Origin: Streptomyces flavofungini
Lineage (GTDB): Bacteria; Actinomycetota; Actinomycetes; Streptomycetales; Streptomycetaceae
Direction: 5' to 3'
NCBI RefSeq assembly: GCF_030388665.1
Contig: NZ_CP128846.1
Span: 124,001 to 188,000 of the forward strand
DNA: 64,000 nucleotides
This document shows positions 32,435-41,945 of this stretch, piece by piece. Position 1 is the stretch's first letter. The number at the start of each line of letters is the position of its first letter. Both the position numbers and the translations under genes were made by a program. The notes under the pieces were generated by a model, which saw nothing but the letters and a program-made list of their open reading frames with translations, was not told where the DNA came from and searched no databases.

Positions 32435-34240
32435 GTGATCGTGCTCGGTTACAACGGATTCACCAAGGGTGCGGAACTGTTCGGGCGGCTCTACGGGGCG
32501 ACGGGGATCGACCGCAACCTCTTGGTGGGCCATGACGCCGCGGCGGCACTGGTGATCGACGGCGAGGTGGTCGCCGCGGTCGAGGAGGAGCGGCTGAGCC
32601 GGGTCAAGAAGACGGCCGACTTCCCGGAGCGGGCGATCCGGTGGTGTCTGGACTCCGCCGGGGTCGGCCTCGACGAGGTCGACATGTTCGCCTTCCCCTG
32701 GCGCTTCTCGCCGACGGTGGCCGAGGAGATGATCGCCCGCATATGTGCCGCCGACCTGTCGGTGGCGGCGAAGTTCGACTCCCTGCGCCGCACGGGCGAG
32801 CTGTACACGGACATGCTCAGCCGCGAGGCCGTGCACGGCGACTTCGTGCAGCGCACCGGCTACGAGCTCGACCCGAACAAGCTCGCCCTCGTCCCCCACC
32901 ACCTGGCCCATCTGATGTGCGGCGCCTATCTGGCGGGCGGGGGCGACGCCGCGTTCCTGGTGAGCGACGGCCGCGCGGAGATGCTGTCCGCCGTGATGGG
33001 CGAGCTGCGCGACGGCGTGGTCCGCGTCTTCGACGAGAGCTCCGTGGAGATGACCAGCTCGCTCGGCGTGGCCTACGGCAGGATCACGCGCTATCTGGGG
33101 TTCGTGCCCAACAACGACGAGTACAAGGTGATGGGCCTGGCCGCCTACGGCCCGCCGCCGCTGCGCAATCCCCTGCTCGACCGCGTGGTGCGGCTGCACG
33201 AGAACGGCTCGTACACGATCGACGTCCCCCGGGACCGGCAGGCGTACTACGCGCTGTTCGACGACGTTTTCGACGGCGACAGCGTGAAGCGCGAGGAGTT
33301 CGACTTCCGCGTGAAGGTCGCAGGCCTCGCCCAGCACATGGTGGAGGCCGTCACCGCCCATCAGCTGCGGACGCTGACCGCGGCGTCCAGCCTGGACACG
33401 CTGCTGTTCGAGGGCGGTCTGGCGCTGAACTGCGTCGCCAACTCGAAGATGCTGGAGCGGTCGTCGTTCACGGGCATGGAGGTCAGCTTCGGGGCCAGCG
33501 ACCCGGGCGTCGCCATCGGCGCGGCCGTGTACACGGCAGGTCTCAGGAACCGGCCCGCCGAGGCCGTCACCACGCCGTACCTGGGCCCGTCGTTCGACGA
33601 GCGGCAGATCCTCGACACGCTGGCGGCGTACGCGGACCGCGTCGAGTGGCAGGAGGAGGCCGACGTCGCCGCGGTCACCGAAAGGGCGGTGGAGCTGCTC
33701 GCAGAGAAGAACGTCGTGGGCTGGTTCCAGGGGCGTACCGAGTTCGGGCCGCGTGCCCTGGGCAGCCGCAGCATCCTCGCCAACCCGGCCTTCCCCGACA
33801 TCAAGGACATCATCAACGTCCGGGTGAAGCACCGGGAGCCGTTCCGGCCGTTCGCGCCCGTCGTCCTGGAGTCGGAGGCCCCCCGGGTCTTCGAGATGGG
33901 CAAGAAGACCGCGTCCCCGTACATGACGTTCGTGTTCCCGGTGCGCGCGGAGTACCAGGAGCGCATCCCCGGCGCCTGCCATGTGGACGGCACGGCCCGG
34001 GTCCAGACGGTCGACGACCGGCAGAACCCCGTCCTCGCGGGGCTGCTGCGTGCCTTCACGGCCCGCACGGACGTGCCCTGTCTGCTCAACACGTCCTTCA
34101 ACGTGGCCGGGGAGCCCATCGTCTGCTCACCGCGGGACGCGCTGGAGTGCTTCCTCGCCACGGAGATCGACTGTCTGGTCATCGACCGGTTCGTCGTGAC
34201 GAAGAAGCACTCCTCGGACGGGCCTGTGGACAGGTCCTAG
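32435..34240 (+). CDS. NodU/CmcH-type carbamoyltransferase
   Basis: The 601-residue enzyme transfers a carbamoyl group from carbamoyl phosphate, through a carbamoyl-adenylate, to a hydroxyl of a natural product or sugar. The N-terminal YrdC/Kae1-like ATPase domain shows [36 protein letters not shown] and the metal-site [10 protein letters not shown]. The C-terminal domain has the signature [20 protein letters not shown] and [22 protein letters not shown] 32435 is preceded by GAGG. It stands alone: no glycosyltransferase or polyketide genes adjoin it, so its acceptor is unknown. Confidence 0.88.
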   Translation: MIVLGYNGFTKGAELFGRLYGATGIDRNLLVGHDAAAALVIDGEVVAAVEEERLSRVKKTADFPERAIRWCLDSAGVGLDEVDMFAFPWRFSPTVAEEMIARICAADLSVAAKFDSLRRTGELYTDMLSREAVHGDFVQRTGYELDPNKLALVPHHLAHLMCGAYLAGGGDAAFLVSDGRAEMLSAVMGELRDGVVRVFDESSVEMTSSLGVAYGRITRYLGFVPNNDEYKVMGLAAYGPPPLRNPLLDRVVRLHENGSYTIDVPRDRQAYYALFDDVFDGDSVKREEFDFRVKVAGLAQHMVEAVTAHQLRTLTAASSLDTLLFEGGLALNCVANSKMLERSSFTGMEVSFGASDPGVAIGAAVYTAGLRNRPAEAVTTPYLGPSFDERQILDTLAAYADRVEWQEEADVAAVTERAVELLAEKNVVGWFQGRTEFGPRALGSRSILANPAFPDIKDIINVRVKHREPFRPFAPVVLESEAPRVFEMGKKTASPYMTFVFPVRAEYQERIPGACHVDGTARVQTVDDRQNPVLAGLLRAFTARTDVPCLLNTSFNVAGEPIVCSPRDALECFLATEIDCLVIDRFVVTKKHSSDGPVDRS

Positions 34241-34518
34241 TCCTCGCGGCTGGTGACCTCGATGAGGTGCTGGCCGAACTGCGTCCGCACCGGGCCCTGG
34301 ACCTCGCCGACGGGGGCGCTGAAGACGACCTGGTCGAACTCGGCGACCATCTGGCCCGGTCCGAACGTGCCGAGGTCGCCGCCGTTGCGGGACGAGGGGC
34401 ACGAGGAGTGCTTCTTGGCGAGCTCGGCGAAGTCCGCGCCGCCCTCGATCTGCTCCTTCAGCTGCGTCGCCTCGGACTCGGTCTTGACCAGGATGTGGCG
34501 GGCGGTCGCACGGGGCAT
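34237..34518 (-). CDS. parvulin-type peptidyl-prolyl cis-trans isomerase
   Basis: The 93-residue single-domain parvulin [60 protein letters not shown] and [14 protein letters not shown] is like E. coli PpiC. It is cytosolic, with no signal peptide. AAAGG seven bases before ATG 34518 decides the start over an ATG nine codons upstream. It is convergent with the carbamoyltransferase, and the stop codons overlap by 4 bp. Confidence 0.88.
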   Translation of the reverse strand: MPRATARHILVKTESEATQLKEQIEGGADFAELAKKHSSCPSSRNGGDLGTFGPGQMVAEFDQVVFSAPVGEVQGPVRTQFGQHLIEVTSRED

Positions 34519-34654
34519 TGTGTTGCCTTTCGAGTGGTGATTCATGAAAACGAGCTACTGGGCATGCTACTGATCACGCCTGGGCCCGGCGCGTCGCCCC
34601 GGGAACGCGCCGCCTGACCGGGCACACCCCGGCCTCGCGCCCTCCTCGGCGCGG

Positions 34655-35722
34655 TCAGTCCCCGCCACCCCCGCCACCTCCGTCCCCGCCACCGCCGCCG
34701 TCCCCACCGCCGCCTCCGCCGTCGCCCCCGTCGCCGCCGTCCGAGCCCCAGCCGTCACCGCCGCCGGAGTCGTTGTCGTCACTGCCCCAGCCGAGGTTGC
34801 TGAACCAGGCGGAGTCCCACTCGACGACCACCGGCTCGCCGCTGTGGGCGTGGCGCGGCTTCTGGGCGCGGAAGCGGTAGGCGCCGGTGGTGTCGCCGAG
34901 GCCGAAGGCGACGGCGAAGGTGTGCGCCATGACGGCGTCGAGCGGGTCGGGCGTGTCGTGGTGTATCTCCGTGAGCGGCAGCAGGACCGTGTCCGGCACG
35001 GGGCGGCGGCGCCGCTCGGGCCGCCGGAGCAGGGCCACCCGGCGGCCGTCGCGCAGCAGCTCCGAGGAGAGCGCGTCCACGCGCCGCAACTCCCACGAGC
35101 CGTGCGGGCTCTGCGCGCCGACGAAGCTCCGGGACTTGCGCCAGACCTTGGTGAGCGTCAGCGGGACGGCGACCCCGCCCACGGTCAGGACGAGTCCGCG
35201 GCTCGGGGACCTGTCGGTGGTGACCAGGCCGTGCGGCGCCCTGATGCGGACCACGGGGGCGTACGGGCCCCAGACGTCCACCCGGATCAGGCGGCGGTCG
35301 ACGACCACGGTCACCGGTCCGGCTGGCCCCGGAGCGAACCGCCGGGCCAGCCACAGCGGCACCTCCTCCGCATCGGCCTGCGTGGCAAGGGCCGCCACCC
35401 GCGCGGCGCCACCGCTCTCCCGCAGCGCCAACTCTCCCAGTCGGTGTGCGAACTCCGCGGCCCTGCGGACTTTGATCGGCCTGGTGGTGCCGGTGACGCG
35501 GGTGACGGGCACGACGCCCGGCCCCTCCGGCAGTTCCTCGAGCCCGCGTTCCGAGCCTGCGCCGCCCAGCCAGCGCCCGCGCCGGTAGGCGTCGGCCATG
35601 GCGACCAGGTGCAGTTCGCTCAGCGGCGTCGTGCGGTAGTTGGCCTTCAGCCCCTGCTCGGTCAACTCCACCAGCTGGGCGAAGGGGTTGCGGGACCGCT
35701 CGGCGTAGACCACCTGATTCAC
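34655..35722 (-). CDS. TIGR04222-like hypothetical protein with a Gly/Asp tail
   Basis: The 355-residue cytosolic-looking protein begins MNQVVYAERSRNPFAQLVEL. I do not recognise a catalytic motif. Residues 40-300 are mixed alpha/beta with LHLVAMADAYRRGRW and VVRIRAPHGLVTTDRSP. The last 50 residues are almost only Gly, Asp and Ser, encoded by GGN/GAC simple repeats at 34655-34765. Such Gly-rich tails occur in Streptomyces proteins of the TIGR04222 kind; the link is tentative. Confidence 0.5.
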   Translation of the reverse strand: MNQVVYAERSRNPFAQLVELTEQGLKANYRTTPLSELHLVAMADAYRRGRWLGGAGSERGLEELPEGPGVVPVTRVTGTTRPIKVRRAAEFAHRLGELALRESGGAARVAALATQADAEEVPLWLARRFAPGPAGPVTVVVDRRLIRVDVWGPYAPVVRIRAPHGLVTTDRSPSRGLVLTVGGVAVPLTLTKVWRKSRSFVGAQSPHGSWELRRVDALSSELLRDGRRVALLRRPERRRRPVPDTVLLPLTEIHHDTPDPLDAVMAHTFAVAFGLGDTTGAYRFRAQKPRHAHSGEPVVVEWDSAWFSNLGWGSDDNDSGGGDGWGSDGGDGGDGGGGGGDGGGGGDGGGGGGGD

Positions 35723-35863
35723 GCGTCTCCCCCGTCATTTCTCGGACGTCATGAAGAACGCATTTTCGCACGCCCTGTGTGTATGCCTCGCGACCTGCGT
35801 TTCACAGGTTCGTCCCAGGTCGCGAGCTACTCCGCCGCGCCCGCCGCATCCGCCGTCGGGCCT

Positions 35864-37429
35864 TCAGGTGCCGACCGGCTCCAGTTGGAGGTGGTCGAGG
35901 TTCCAGTTCTGGAACGCGGCCTCGTCGAGGGAGAGCCGCAGGGTGTGCCGTCCTTGCGTCAACTGCCGGGTCTGGCCGCTGTCCTGGAGCGCGAAGGCCT
36001 GGTGGGACGTCGTGCCGGCGACGGTCACGGGCGGGCCGGGGGCGTTGCCGTCGACGGCGACGCGGTAGGTCCCTGCGGGCGAGTACGGGGACGACACGCG
36101 AGCCTTGAGCGTGTAGCGGCCGGACTGCGGCACGTCCACTTCGTAGGCGAGCCACTCCGAGCCGCGCATCCAGCACACGGCCACGGCGCCGTCGAGGTCG
36201 CACACGTCGACGTCCTCGCCCGGACGGCCGGGCCCGTCGCCCCGGTTCCCGGCGTCGACGTCGTGGTAGCCCGTGCCCTCGCCGCCCGGGGCGTAGTCCT
36301 CCGCCTGGACCCGGACCGCGCCGGGCGGCACCGCGCCCGCCACCCCCGTGGCGAGGTAGGTCTCCAACTCCTCTACGTTGTCCGTCTGCAGGATCGACGC
36401 CCCGTGGACACCGATGAGCGTCGCCCAGCCGCGCGCGGGCGCGATCAGCGAGGCCTCGTCGGTGTACCGGGCGGCGAGGGCGTCCCGCATGCTGTTGATC
36501 CACACGCGGCCCGTCGACCGCAGCCCGCGCAGGAAGGCGGCATCGGCCACCGCGTCGCCCACGTCGTCGAAGACGACCTCGAACGCGGGCGGCCGGTCCG
36601 TCCCGAACTCCGTGACGGAGGCGGCGTTGGTGTCGTCGACGAGGTGCATGTAGAGCGCGTCGGGGTGGCGGGCACGGAACGCCCGCACCTCGGGCACGGG
36701 CGCCGCGGACTTGAAGAGGCCGTTGCGTACGGTGCCGGTCTCCACCAGGACGCGCCAGACGGCCTCGCGGTCCTTCCAGGCCTGGTCGAGGTTGACGAGC
36801 CCGCTGGTCCGTGCGGCCCGCATGGCCTCGGCGAGCGTCGGGACGCGGTGGGCGGTGAGCATCGCCTGAGGGCCGCCGAGGCCCTCGCGCAGGCGCAGGG
36901 CACGCAGTCGGGCATAGCTGAGGTCGGCGACGCGGCCGGTGCCGTCGGTGGTGCGGTCGACGGTCGCGTCGTGCATCAGGACGGGCACGCCGTCCTTGGT
37001 CAGCCGGATGTCCGCCTCGACGATCTCGGCGCCGTCGGCGAAGGCCGCGCGGAGCGCGGCGAGGCTGTTCTCGGGTGCCTTGCGCCACTGGCCGCGGTGG
37101 GCGGCGGTCATGACGGAGATGCCGGGACCGTGGTCGAGGAAGTCGCGATGGGCGCGGTCGGCGGGGGTGTCGGCGGGGGCGTGACGGTAGGTGTCCCGCG
37201 TGTCGGCGCCGGTGCGGGCACGGTGCTCCGCCGCGCTCGCGCCCGGGGTGGCGCCCAGTGCCGTCGCGCAGGCGGTGACGAGGGCGGCGATGGCGCGGCA
37301 CCGGGTGGGTGCGGTGGCGCTCGGTGCGAGCGCCGACCCGGCCGGGCCGGGTCGGGCGCGGCCCGGGGCCGGAGGGGCACTGCCCGGGCGGGACCTGCCG
37401 ACGCGGCGCAAGATCATGAGCGGAGGCAT
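35864..37429 (-). CDS. secreted glycerophosphodiester phosphodiesterase with a CBM6/35-like domain
   Basis: The GDPD domain (about residues 100-330) has AHRGQWRKAPENSLAALRAA, IVEADIRLTKDGVPVLMHD and VDRTTDGTG, which provide the catalytic His pair and Glu/Asp metal ligands. A carbohydrate-binding-like domain follows (about 380-521: VRVQAEDYAPGGEGTGYHDV, GSEWLAYEVDVPQSGRYTLK, TLRLSLDEAAFQNWNLDHLQ). A signal segment RCRAIAALVTACATALGATP lies near residue 45, so the true start may be downstream of ATG 37429. It probably hydrolyses teichoic-acid or lipid-derived glycerophosphodiesters outside the cell. Confidence 0.75.
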   Translation of the reverse strand: MPPLMILRRVGRSRPGSAPPAPGRARPGPAGSALAPSATAPTRCRAIAALVTACATALGATPGASAAEHRARTGADTRDTYRHAPADTPADRAHRDFLDHGPGISVMTAAHRGQWRKAPENSLAALRAAFADGAEIVEADIRLTKDGVPVLMHDATVDRTTDGTGRVADLSYARLRALRLREGLGGPQAMLTAHRVPTLAEAMRAARTSGLVNLDQAWKDREAVWRVLVETGTVRNGLFKSAAPVPEVRAFRARHPDALYMHLVDDTNAASVTEFGTDRPPAFEVVFDDVGDAVADAAFLRGLRSTGRVWINSMRDALAARYTDEASLIAPARGWATLIGVHGASILQTDNVEELETYLATGVAGAVPPGAVRVQAEDYAPGGEGTGYHDVDAGNRGDGPGRPGEDVDVCDLDGAVAVCWMRGSEWLAYEVDVPQSGRYTLKARVSSPYSPAGTYRVAVDGNAPGPPVTVAGTTSHQAFALQDSGQTRQLTQGRHTLRLSLDEAAFQNWNLDHLQLEPVGT

Positions 37430-37779
37430 GGGTCAGAGCATCGGGCCGCGCCCGCCGTCCGTCCACGACCGCGCCCCGGCCTGTCGCCGGGGTCAGCCGC
37501 ACGCACCCCCGGCAGGACCCCGCCGGGCGAGGGGGTGGGGGCCTGCCGCCTCCGAGGCACGCGGCAGGCGGCGGACCGCACACCCCACCGAAAGCACGTC
37601 GTCGAGCATCACAGCGTGTGCGGGGGTTCCAGCCACTTGGCGGGGGTCCAGCCGACGATCGCCGGATGGCCGACGGAAGGCACGGGCTTCCAGGCTGGTG
37701 GCATGACAGAGCGTGCGCAGGAGCTGGGGCCCCACGCTTGCCCTCGGCCGCAGGCCGGAGCAGGGAACGGTGGGAACGT
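37430..37779. other. 350-bp stretch with a hairpin, no intact gene
   Basis: Between the GDPD start and the first recognisable ABC-transporter codons. GCCTGCCGC (37541-37549) and GCGGCAGGC (37561-37569) form a terminator-like hairpin. The 5' end of the ABC transporter gene should be here but is missing. Confidence 0.45.
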
Positions 37780-39398
37780 CGGGCGCTGGTCGACCGGCTC
37801 TCGTCCGGTGGCACGCTCGCGACCGTGCTGCTGGCGCTGACCGTGCTGGTGCTGCTGAGCACGGTGGCCGAGGCGTTCGGCGCCTATGTGTTGGAGCGGA
37901 CGGCCGAGTCGGTCGTGCTGGCCGCTCGCCGGGGCCTGATCGGCCCGCTGCTGCGGCTGCGGCTCTCGGCGGTGGACCGGATGCAGCCGGGCGATCTGAT
38001 GTCGCGGGTGACCTCCGACACCACGCTGCTGCGGGCCGTCAGCACCCAGGCGGTGGTCAACGCCGCGACCGGGGCGCTCACGCTGATCGCGGCGGTGGTG
38101 GTGATGGCCTTCCTCGATGTCGTCCTGCTCGGCGTCACGCTCGGTGTCGTCGTGGTCGTCGGCGCGGGCGCCGCCCTGGTGATGCCGAGGATCGGGCAGG
38201 CCGCCGAGCGCTCCCAGGCCGCGGTCGGGGAGATGTCCACCGGCCTTGAGCGGGTCTTCGGCGCGTTCCGCACGGTGAAGGCGTCCGGCGCCGAGGAGCG
38301 GGAGATCGCCCGCGTCGAGGCGTCGGCCCGGCGGGCGTGGCGCCACGGCGTGCGCGGCGCGAAGTGGGAAGCACTGCTGGGAACCGCGGACAACCTCGCC
38401 GTCGAGTTGGCGTTCCTCGCGGTGCTCGCGGTCGGCGGGGCGCGGGTGGCGTCCGGGGACATCCCCGTCTCCACGCTGATCGCCTTTCTGCTGTACCTGT
38501 TCTTCCTGATGGAGCCGGTGTACAAGCTGGTCGAGGCCGCCTCCGCGTACCAGGAGGGCGCGGCCGCGATCTCCCGGATCAAGGAGGTGGACCGTCTGGC
38601 GGCCGAGCCGCCGGCCCCGTACGAGCCAGTGCGGACCGAGGTGCGTCCGGCGTCGGTCCGCTTCGAGGGCGTGTCCTTCCGCTACGGGCCCGGGCTGCCC
38701 GACATCCACCGCCGGGTGGACTTCGAGGTGCCGGGCGCCGGGATGACGGCCTTCGTCGGGCCTTCGGGTGCGGGCAAGTCGACGGTCTTCTCGCTCATCG
38801 AGCGGTTCTACGAGACGACCGGCGGGCGCGTCCTGATCGACGACCAGGACTACGACAGTGGCCGCTGTCCGAGCTGCGGTCCGTCATCGGGTACGTCGAG
38901 CAGGACGCACCGGTTCTGGCCGGCACGCTGCGGGAGAACCTGGTCTTCAGCGCGCCCGGCGCGACGGACGACGACATCCGCGCCGTCCTCGCCCGCACCA
39001 GGCTCGACACCCTCGTCGACCGTCTCCCGCACGGCCTGGACACCCTGGTCGGGCACCGCGGTTCGAAGCTGTCCGGCGGCGAACGCCAGCGCGTCGCGAT
39101 CGCCCGCGCCCTGCTGCGCAGGCCCAGGCTGCTGCTCCTGGACGAGGCGACCTCACAGCTCGACTCGGTCAACGAGGCGGCGCTGCGGGACGTCATCGCC
39201 GAGACGGCCCGCGAGACCACCGTCCTGGTGGTGGCGCACCGCCTGTCCACGGTCACGGACGCGGACCGCATCGTCGTCATGGACGCCGGCACGGTCCGGG
39301 CGATCGGCACTCACGAGGAGCTGGTGCCGGAGGACGACCTGTACGCCCAGCTCGTCGCGACCCAGCTCCTGCTCCCCACCGGGCGCCCCGGCGGGTGA
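37780..39398 (+). pseudogene. ABC exporter (TMD-NBD), 5'-truncated and frameshifted
   Basis: The frame begins at LVDRLSSGGTLATVLLALTV, i.e. after the first transmembrane helix of a type-I ABC exporter, and continues through the TMD to the Walker [21 protein letters not shown]. At 38857-38859 one base is missing: ..DDQDYDS must shift frame to read [20 protein letters not shown]. From there the Q-loop, signature [20 protein letters not shown], Walker [14 protein letters not shown] and H-loop AHRLST are intact to the stop at 39398. Two independent lesions make it a pseudogene, unless the shift is a sequencing error. Confidence 0.75.
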
Positions 39399-39412
39399 GC
39401 CGAGTCGCCACG

Positions 39413-39444
39413 GGCTGCCCCCCGCCGCATGGCGGGGGGCAGCC
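39413..39444 (+). terminator. perfect 14-bp stem hairpin after the ABC pseudogene
   Basis: GGCTGCCCCCCGCC (39413-39426) and GGCGGGGGGCAGCC (39431-39444) pair perfectly around GCAT, 15 bp after the stop codon. Confidence 0.8.
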
Positions 39445-39579
39445 CCGCTGAGTGGCGGAGTGGCGCCGGACAGCCGTCGGGTACCGGCGCGCCGGACGGC
39501 GCGTGAGGCTGGAAAGCGCCGCGCGTCACCAGCCGGTTCGCTCCTGAACGCGCTGCCCGCCACCTCACCTGGAGTCCCC

Positions 39580-39837
39580 CTGCCCGTCCTCCTGGTGACC
39601 AACAGCGGTCCTGTCATCCCGCACGAGCGCGTCGAGGCGCGCTTCCAGCCCTTCCAGCGCTTCAAGACGCGCGCCGGGGCCCCCGGCGGCGACGGCCTCG
39701 GCATGTCCGTCGTCGCCGCCGTCGCCGAGGCCCACAGCGCGCCGGTGATCGCCCGGCCCGGTTCCGAGGGCGGCCTCGACACCACGGTGACGTTCGGCCC
39801 GCCAGCAGGGGCCCGGGAGCGGGCAGGCGCCGGGTGA
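39580..39837 (+). pseudogene. C-terminal tail of a sensor histidine kinase
   Basis: LPVLLVTNSGPVIPHERVEA, FQPFQRFKTR and GGDGLGMSVVAAVAEAHSAP match the D/F/G2 boxes of a HATPase domain, ending in GGLDTTVTF. The phosphoacceptor domain, N box and all upstream parts are missing. It is convergent with the P450 gene. Confidence 0.65.
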
Positions 39838-39847
39838 AGGCGGCCAC

Positions 39848-41095
39848 TCAGCCCGTCGGACGCACGGGCAGCTCCCGCACGCTGTTGCCCACGAAGCCCT
39901 CGTTCCGGGCGAGTTCGGCCTCGGGGACGGCAAGGTCGAGGTCGGGGAAGCGTGTGAACAGGCGCTCCAGGGCGATCGTCGCCTCCATCCTGGCCAGGGG
40001 CGCGCCCAGGCAGTAGTGCGCGCCGTGCCCGAGGGAGAGGTGCCGCGTGGATCCGGTGGTCCGGGCGGGCCTGGTGACGTCGAAGAGGTGCGCGTCGGGG
40101 CCGTACGCCGCCGTGTCGCGTCCGGCGGCGGAGTATCCGGCGAGGACGGGGGTGCCCTGGGGGATGAGGGTGCCGTGCAGGGTGAGGTCGCGGGTCGGGT
40201 AGCGGAACGGGAAGTAGCTGACGGGGCTGTCCCAGCGCAGGGTCTCCTCGACGACGTCCGTCCAATCGGCCCTTCCCGAGCGGACGAGGTGGAGTTGGTC
40301 GCGGTGGGCGCAGAGCGCGCGGACAGCGTTGGTGATCAGGTTCAGCGTGGTCTCGTGACCAGCGATGATCATCAGCAGGAGGGTGCCGATCAGCTCCTGC
40401 GGGCTCAGCCGGTCGCCGTCCTCGTCGCGGGCCGCGATGAGCGCGCTGGTCAGGTCGTCGCCGGGGTGCTCGGTGCGGCTCGCGACGACGGCGGCGAGGG
40501 CTTCGGTCATCGCGCGGTTGGCGGCTGTCGCCTCCTGCGGTCCGATGGCCGTGCTCACCACCTGGTTCGACAGATGGTGCAGGAGGTCGCGGTGTTCGGG
40601 GTCCACGCCGAGCAGTTCGCAGATCACGCCCATCGGCAGCGGCAGGGCGAAGGAGGCGCGCAGGTCGGCGGTCCCGCCCCCGTCGACGGCGGCGTCGGCG
40701 AGGCGGTCCAGGAGCTCGGCGGTCAGCGTCTCGATCCGTGGCCGCAGCCTCTCCGCCCGGCGCGCGGAGAACGCCTTGCTCACCAGCGTGCGCAGCCGCC
40801 GGTGGTCGTCCCCGTCGGCGGTGGTCATGCCCGGGACGGTGGCGAAGGTCCGCAGCGGCCAGCCGTCGGGGATCGCGCCCCGGCTCAGCGCGGTGAAGTG
40901 CGCGGCGCCCTTGGCGACTTCGGGATGGGCGAGGAACTCCTTCAGTGCCTCGTATCCCAGGACGACCGCGCCCGGCACGTCGCCGGGGAGCACGACGTCG
41001 GCCACGGCGCCTTCCGCGAGCAGCCGGGCGTTGTCCGCGTGCGGGCAGCCTCCGGCCGGGTCCATCCGGTACGGCGTACGAGGTGACGTGTTCAA
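39848..41095 (-). CDS. cytochrome P450
   Basis: The 415-residue bacterial-type P450 has the I-helix AGHETT in LLLMIIAGHETTLNLITNAV, the ExxR motif EETLRWDSP, and the haem ligand Cys in LSLGHGAHYCLGAPLARMEA. The usual Phe at the start of the haem loop is Leu. It needs ferredoxin partners, none of which are adjacent. TTG 41095 is proposed as the start because GGAGG lies five bases ahead; ATG 41065 is the alternative. The substrate is unknown and no biosynthetic genes adjoin it directly. Confidence 0.85.
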   Translation of the reverse strand: MNTSPRTPYRMDPAGGCPHADNARLLAEGAVADVVLPGDVPGAVVLGYEALKEFLAHPEVAKGAAHFTALSRGAIPDGWPLRTFATVPGMTTADGDDHRRLRTLVSKAFSARRAERLRPRIETLTAELLDRLADAAVDGGGTADLRASFALPLPMGVICELLGVDPEHRDLLHHLSNQVVSTAIGPQEATAANRAMTEALAAVVASRTEHPGDDLTSALIAARDEDGDRLSPQELIGTLLLMIIAGHETTLNLITNAVRALCAHRDQLHLVRSGRADWTDVVEETLRWDSPVSYFPFRYPTRDLTLHGTLIPQGTPVLAGYSAAGRDTAAYGPDAHLFDVTRPARTTGSTRHLSLGHGAHYCLGAPLARMEATIALERLFTRFPDLDLAVPEAELARNEGFVGNSVRELPVRPTG

Positions 41096-41275
41096 GTGAT
41101 CCTCCCAGGGCCGGGGATGACGCGCCTGTCCGCACGGCGAGCCTCCCCCCGTCGCGCCCCCGGGGGCCACACCCCTGCACGTGATCGCTACCGCGGTGGC
41201 CGGGGAGAGCGGCCGCGTTCCGGGCGGCCACCGGGTGCGCGTTCCTCACCGGCGGCCGCCCCGCGGACGGGTCTC

Positions 41276-41875
41276 TCACCGCACGGCGTAGACCTGTCCC
41301 GTCTGCGCGCCCTCGACGGAGCGGACGTACGCCTCGGTGACGCGGGCGAGGTCGACGGGCGGCATGCCGGGGAAGAAGGAGCCGTAGTCCGCCAGGCTCT
41401 CGGTGAAGACGGTCGGGCTCACCGCGTTGACGCGCTGCGGGGAGATCTCGATGGCGGCCGCCCGGACGAAGGCCTCGACCGCGCCGTTCGCCATGGACGC
41501 GGCGCTCCCGGTGGGGATCGGCTCGTCGGCGAGGACACCGGAGATCAGCGTGAAGGACCCGCGGGCGGCGACGTGCGCGACGCCCTGGCGGACGAGTTCG
41601 ATCTGGCTGAGGACCTTGCCGCGGTACGCCGCCTCGTAGTCCTCGGGCTCGATCTTTGCGACGGGCTTGAACGGGGTGTCGCCCGCGGCGCTCACGACGG
41701 CGTCGACGGGGCCGGCCGCCGCGTACAGGGCGGCGATCTGGGCCGGGTCGGCGATGTCGTGGCGCAGGTCACCGCTGCTGCGGCCGACAGTGACGAGTTG
41801 ATGGCCGCGCGCGGACAGCGTCTGGTGGACGGCGGCGCCGAGCTTTCCGGCGGCGCCGATCAGGAGAATCTTCAT
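41276..41875 (-). CDS. short-chain dehydrogenase/reductase of the atypical small type
   Basis: The 199-residue protein MKILLIGAAGKLGAAVHQTL has the Rossmann GxxGKLG and VDAVVSAAGDTPFKPV. The Ser is kept (FTLISGVLADEPIPTGSAAS), but the usual Tyr-x3-Lys pair is replaced by a Met-Ala-Asn-Gly segment, as in a known group of small SDR-like proteins, so catalysis is uncertain. It is divergent from a LysR-type regulator with a 70-bp gap, a common pairing for this group. Confidence 0.8.
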   Translation of the reverse strand: MKILLIGAAGKLGAAVHQTLSARGHQLVTVGRSSGDLRHDIADPAQIAALYAAAGPVDAVVSAAGDTPFKPVAKIEPEDYEAAYRGKVLSQIELVRQGVAHVAARGSFTLISGVLADEPIPTGSAASMANGAVEAFVRAAAIEISPQRVNAVSPTVFTESLADYGSFFPGMPPVDLARVTEAYVRSVEGAQTGQVYAVR

Positions 41876-41945
41876 GGCGGGGACCCTAGGGCGGCCCGCC
41901 GCCGACCGGGAAATGTCCGCCACGCAGTGCTTATGCTTCCTGGTT

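Noticed and set aside
34655..34765. GGN/GAC simple repeat as a mobile-element end
   Set aside because: It is in frame and encodes the Gly/Asp tail of the hypothetical protein; no inverted repeats or target duplication are seen.
34844..37840. 998-codon plus-strand frame over the hypothetical and GDPD genes
   Set aside because: Runs through two real minus-strand genes; composition is that of a shadow frame.
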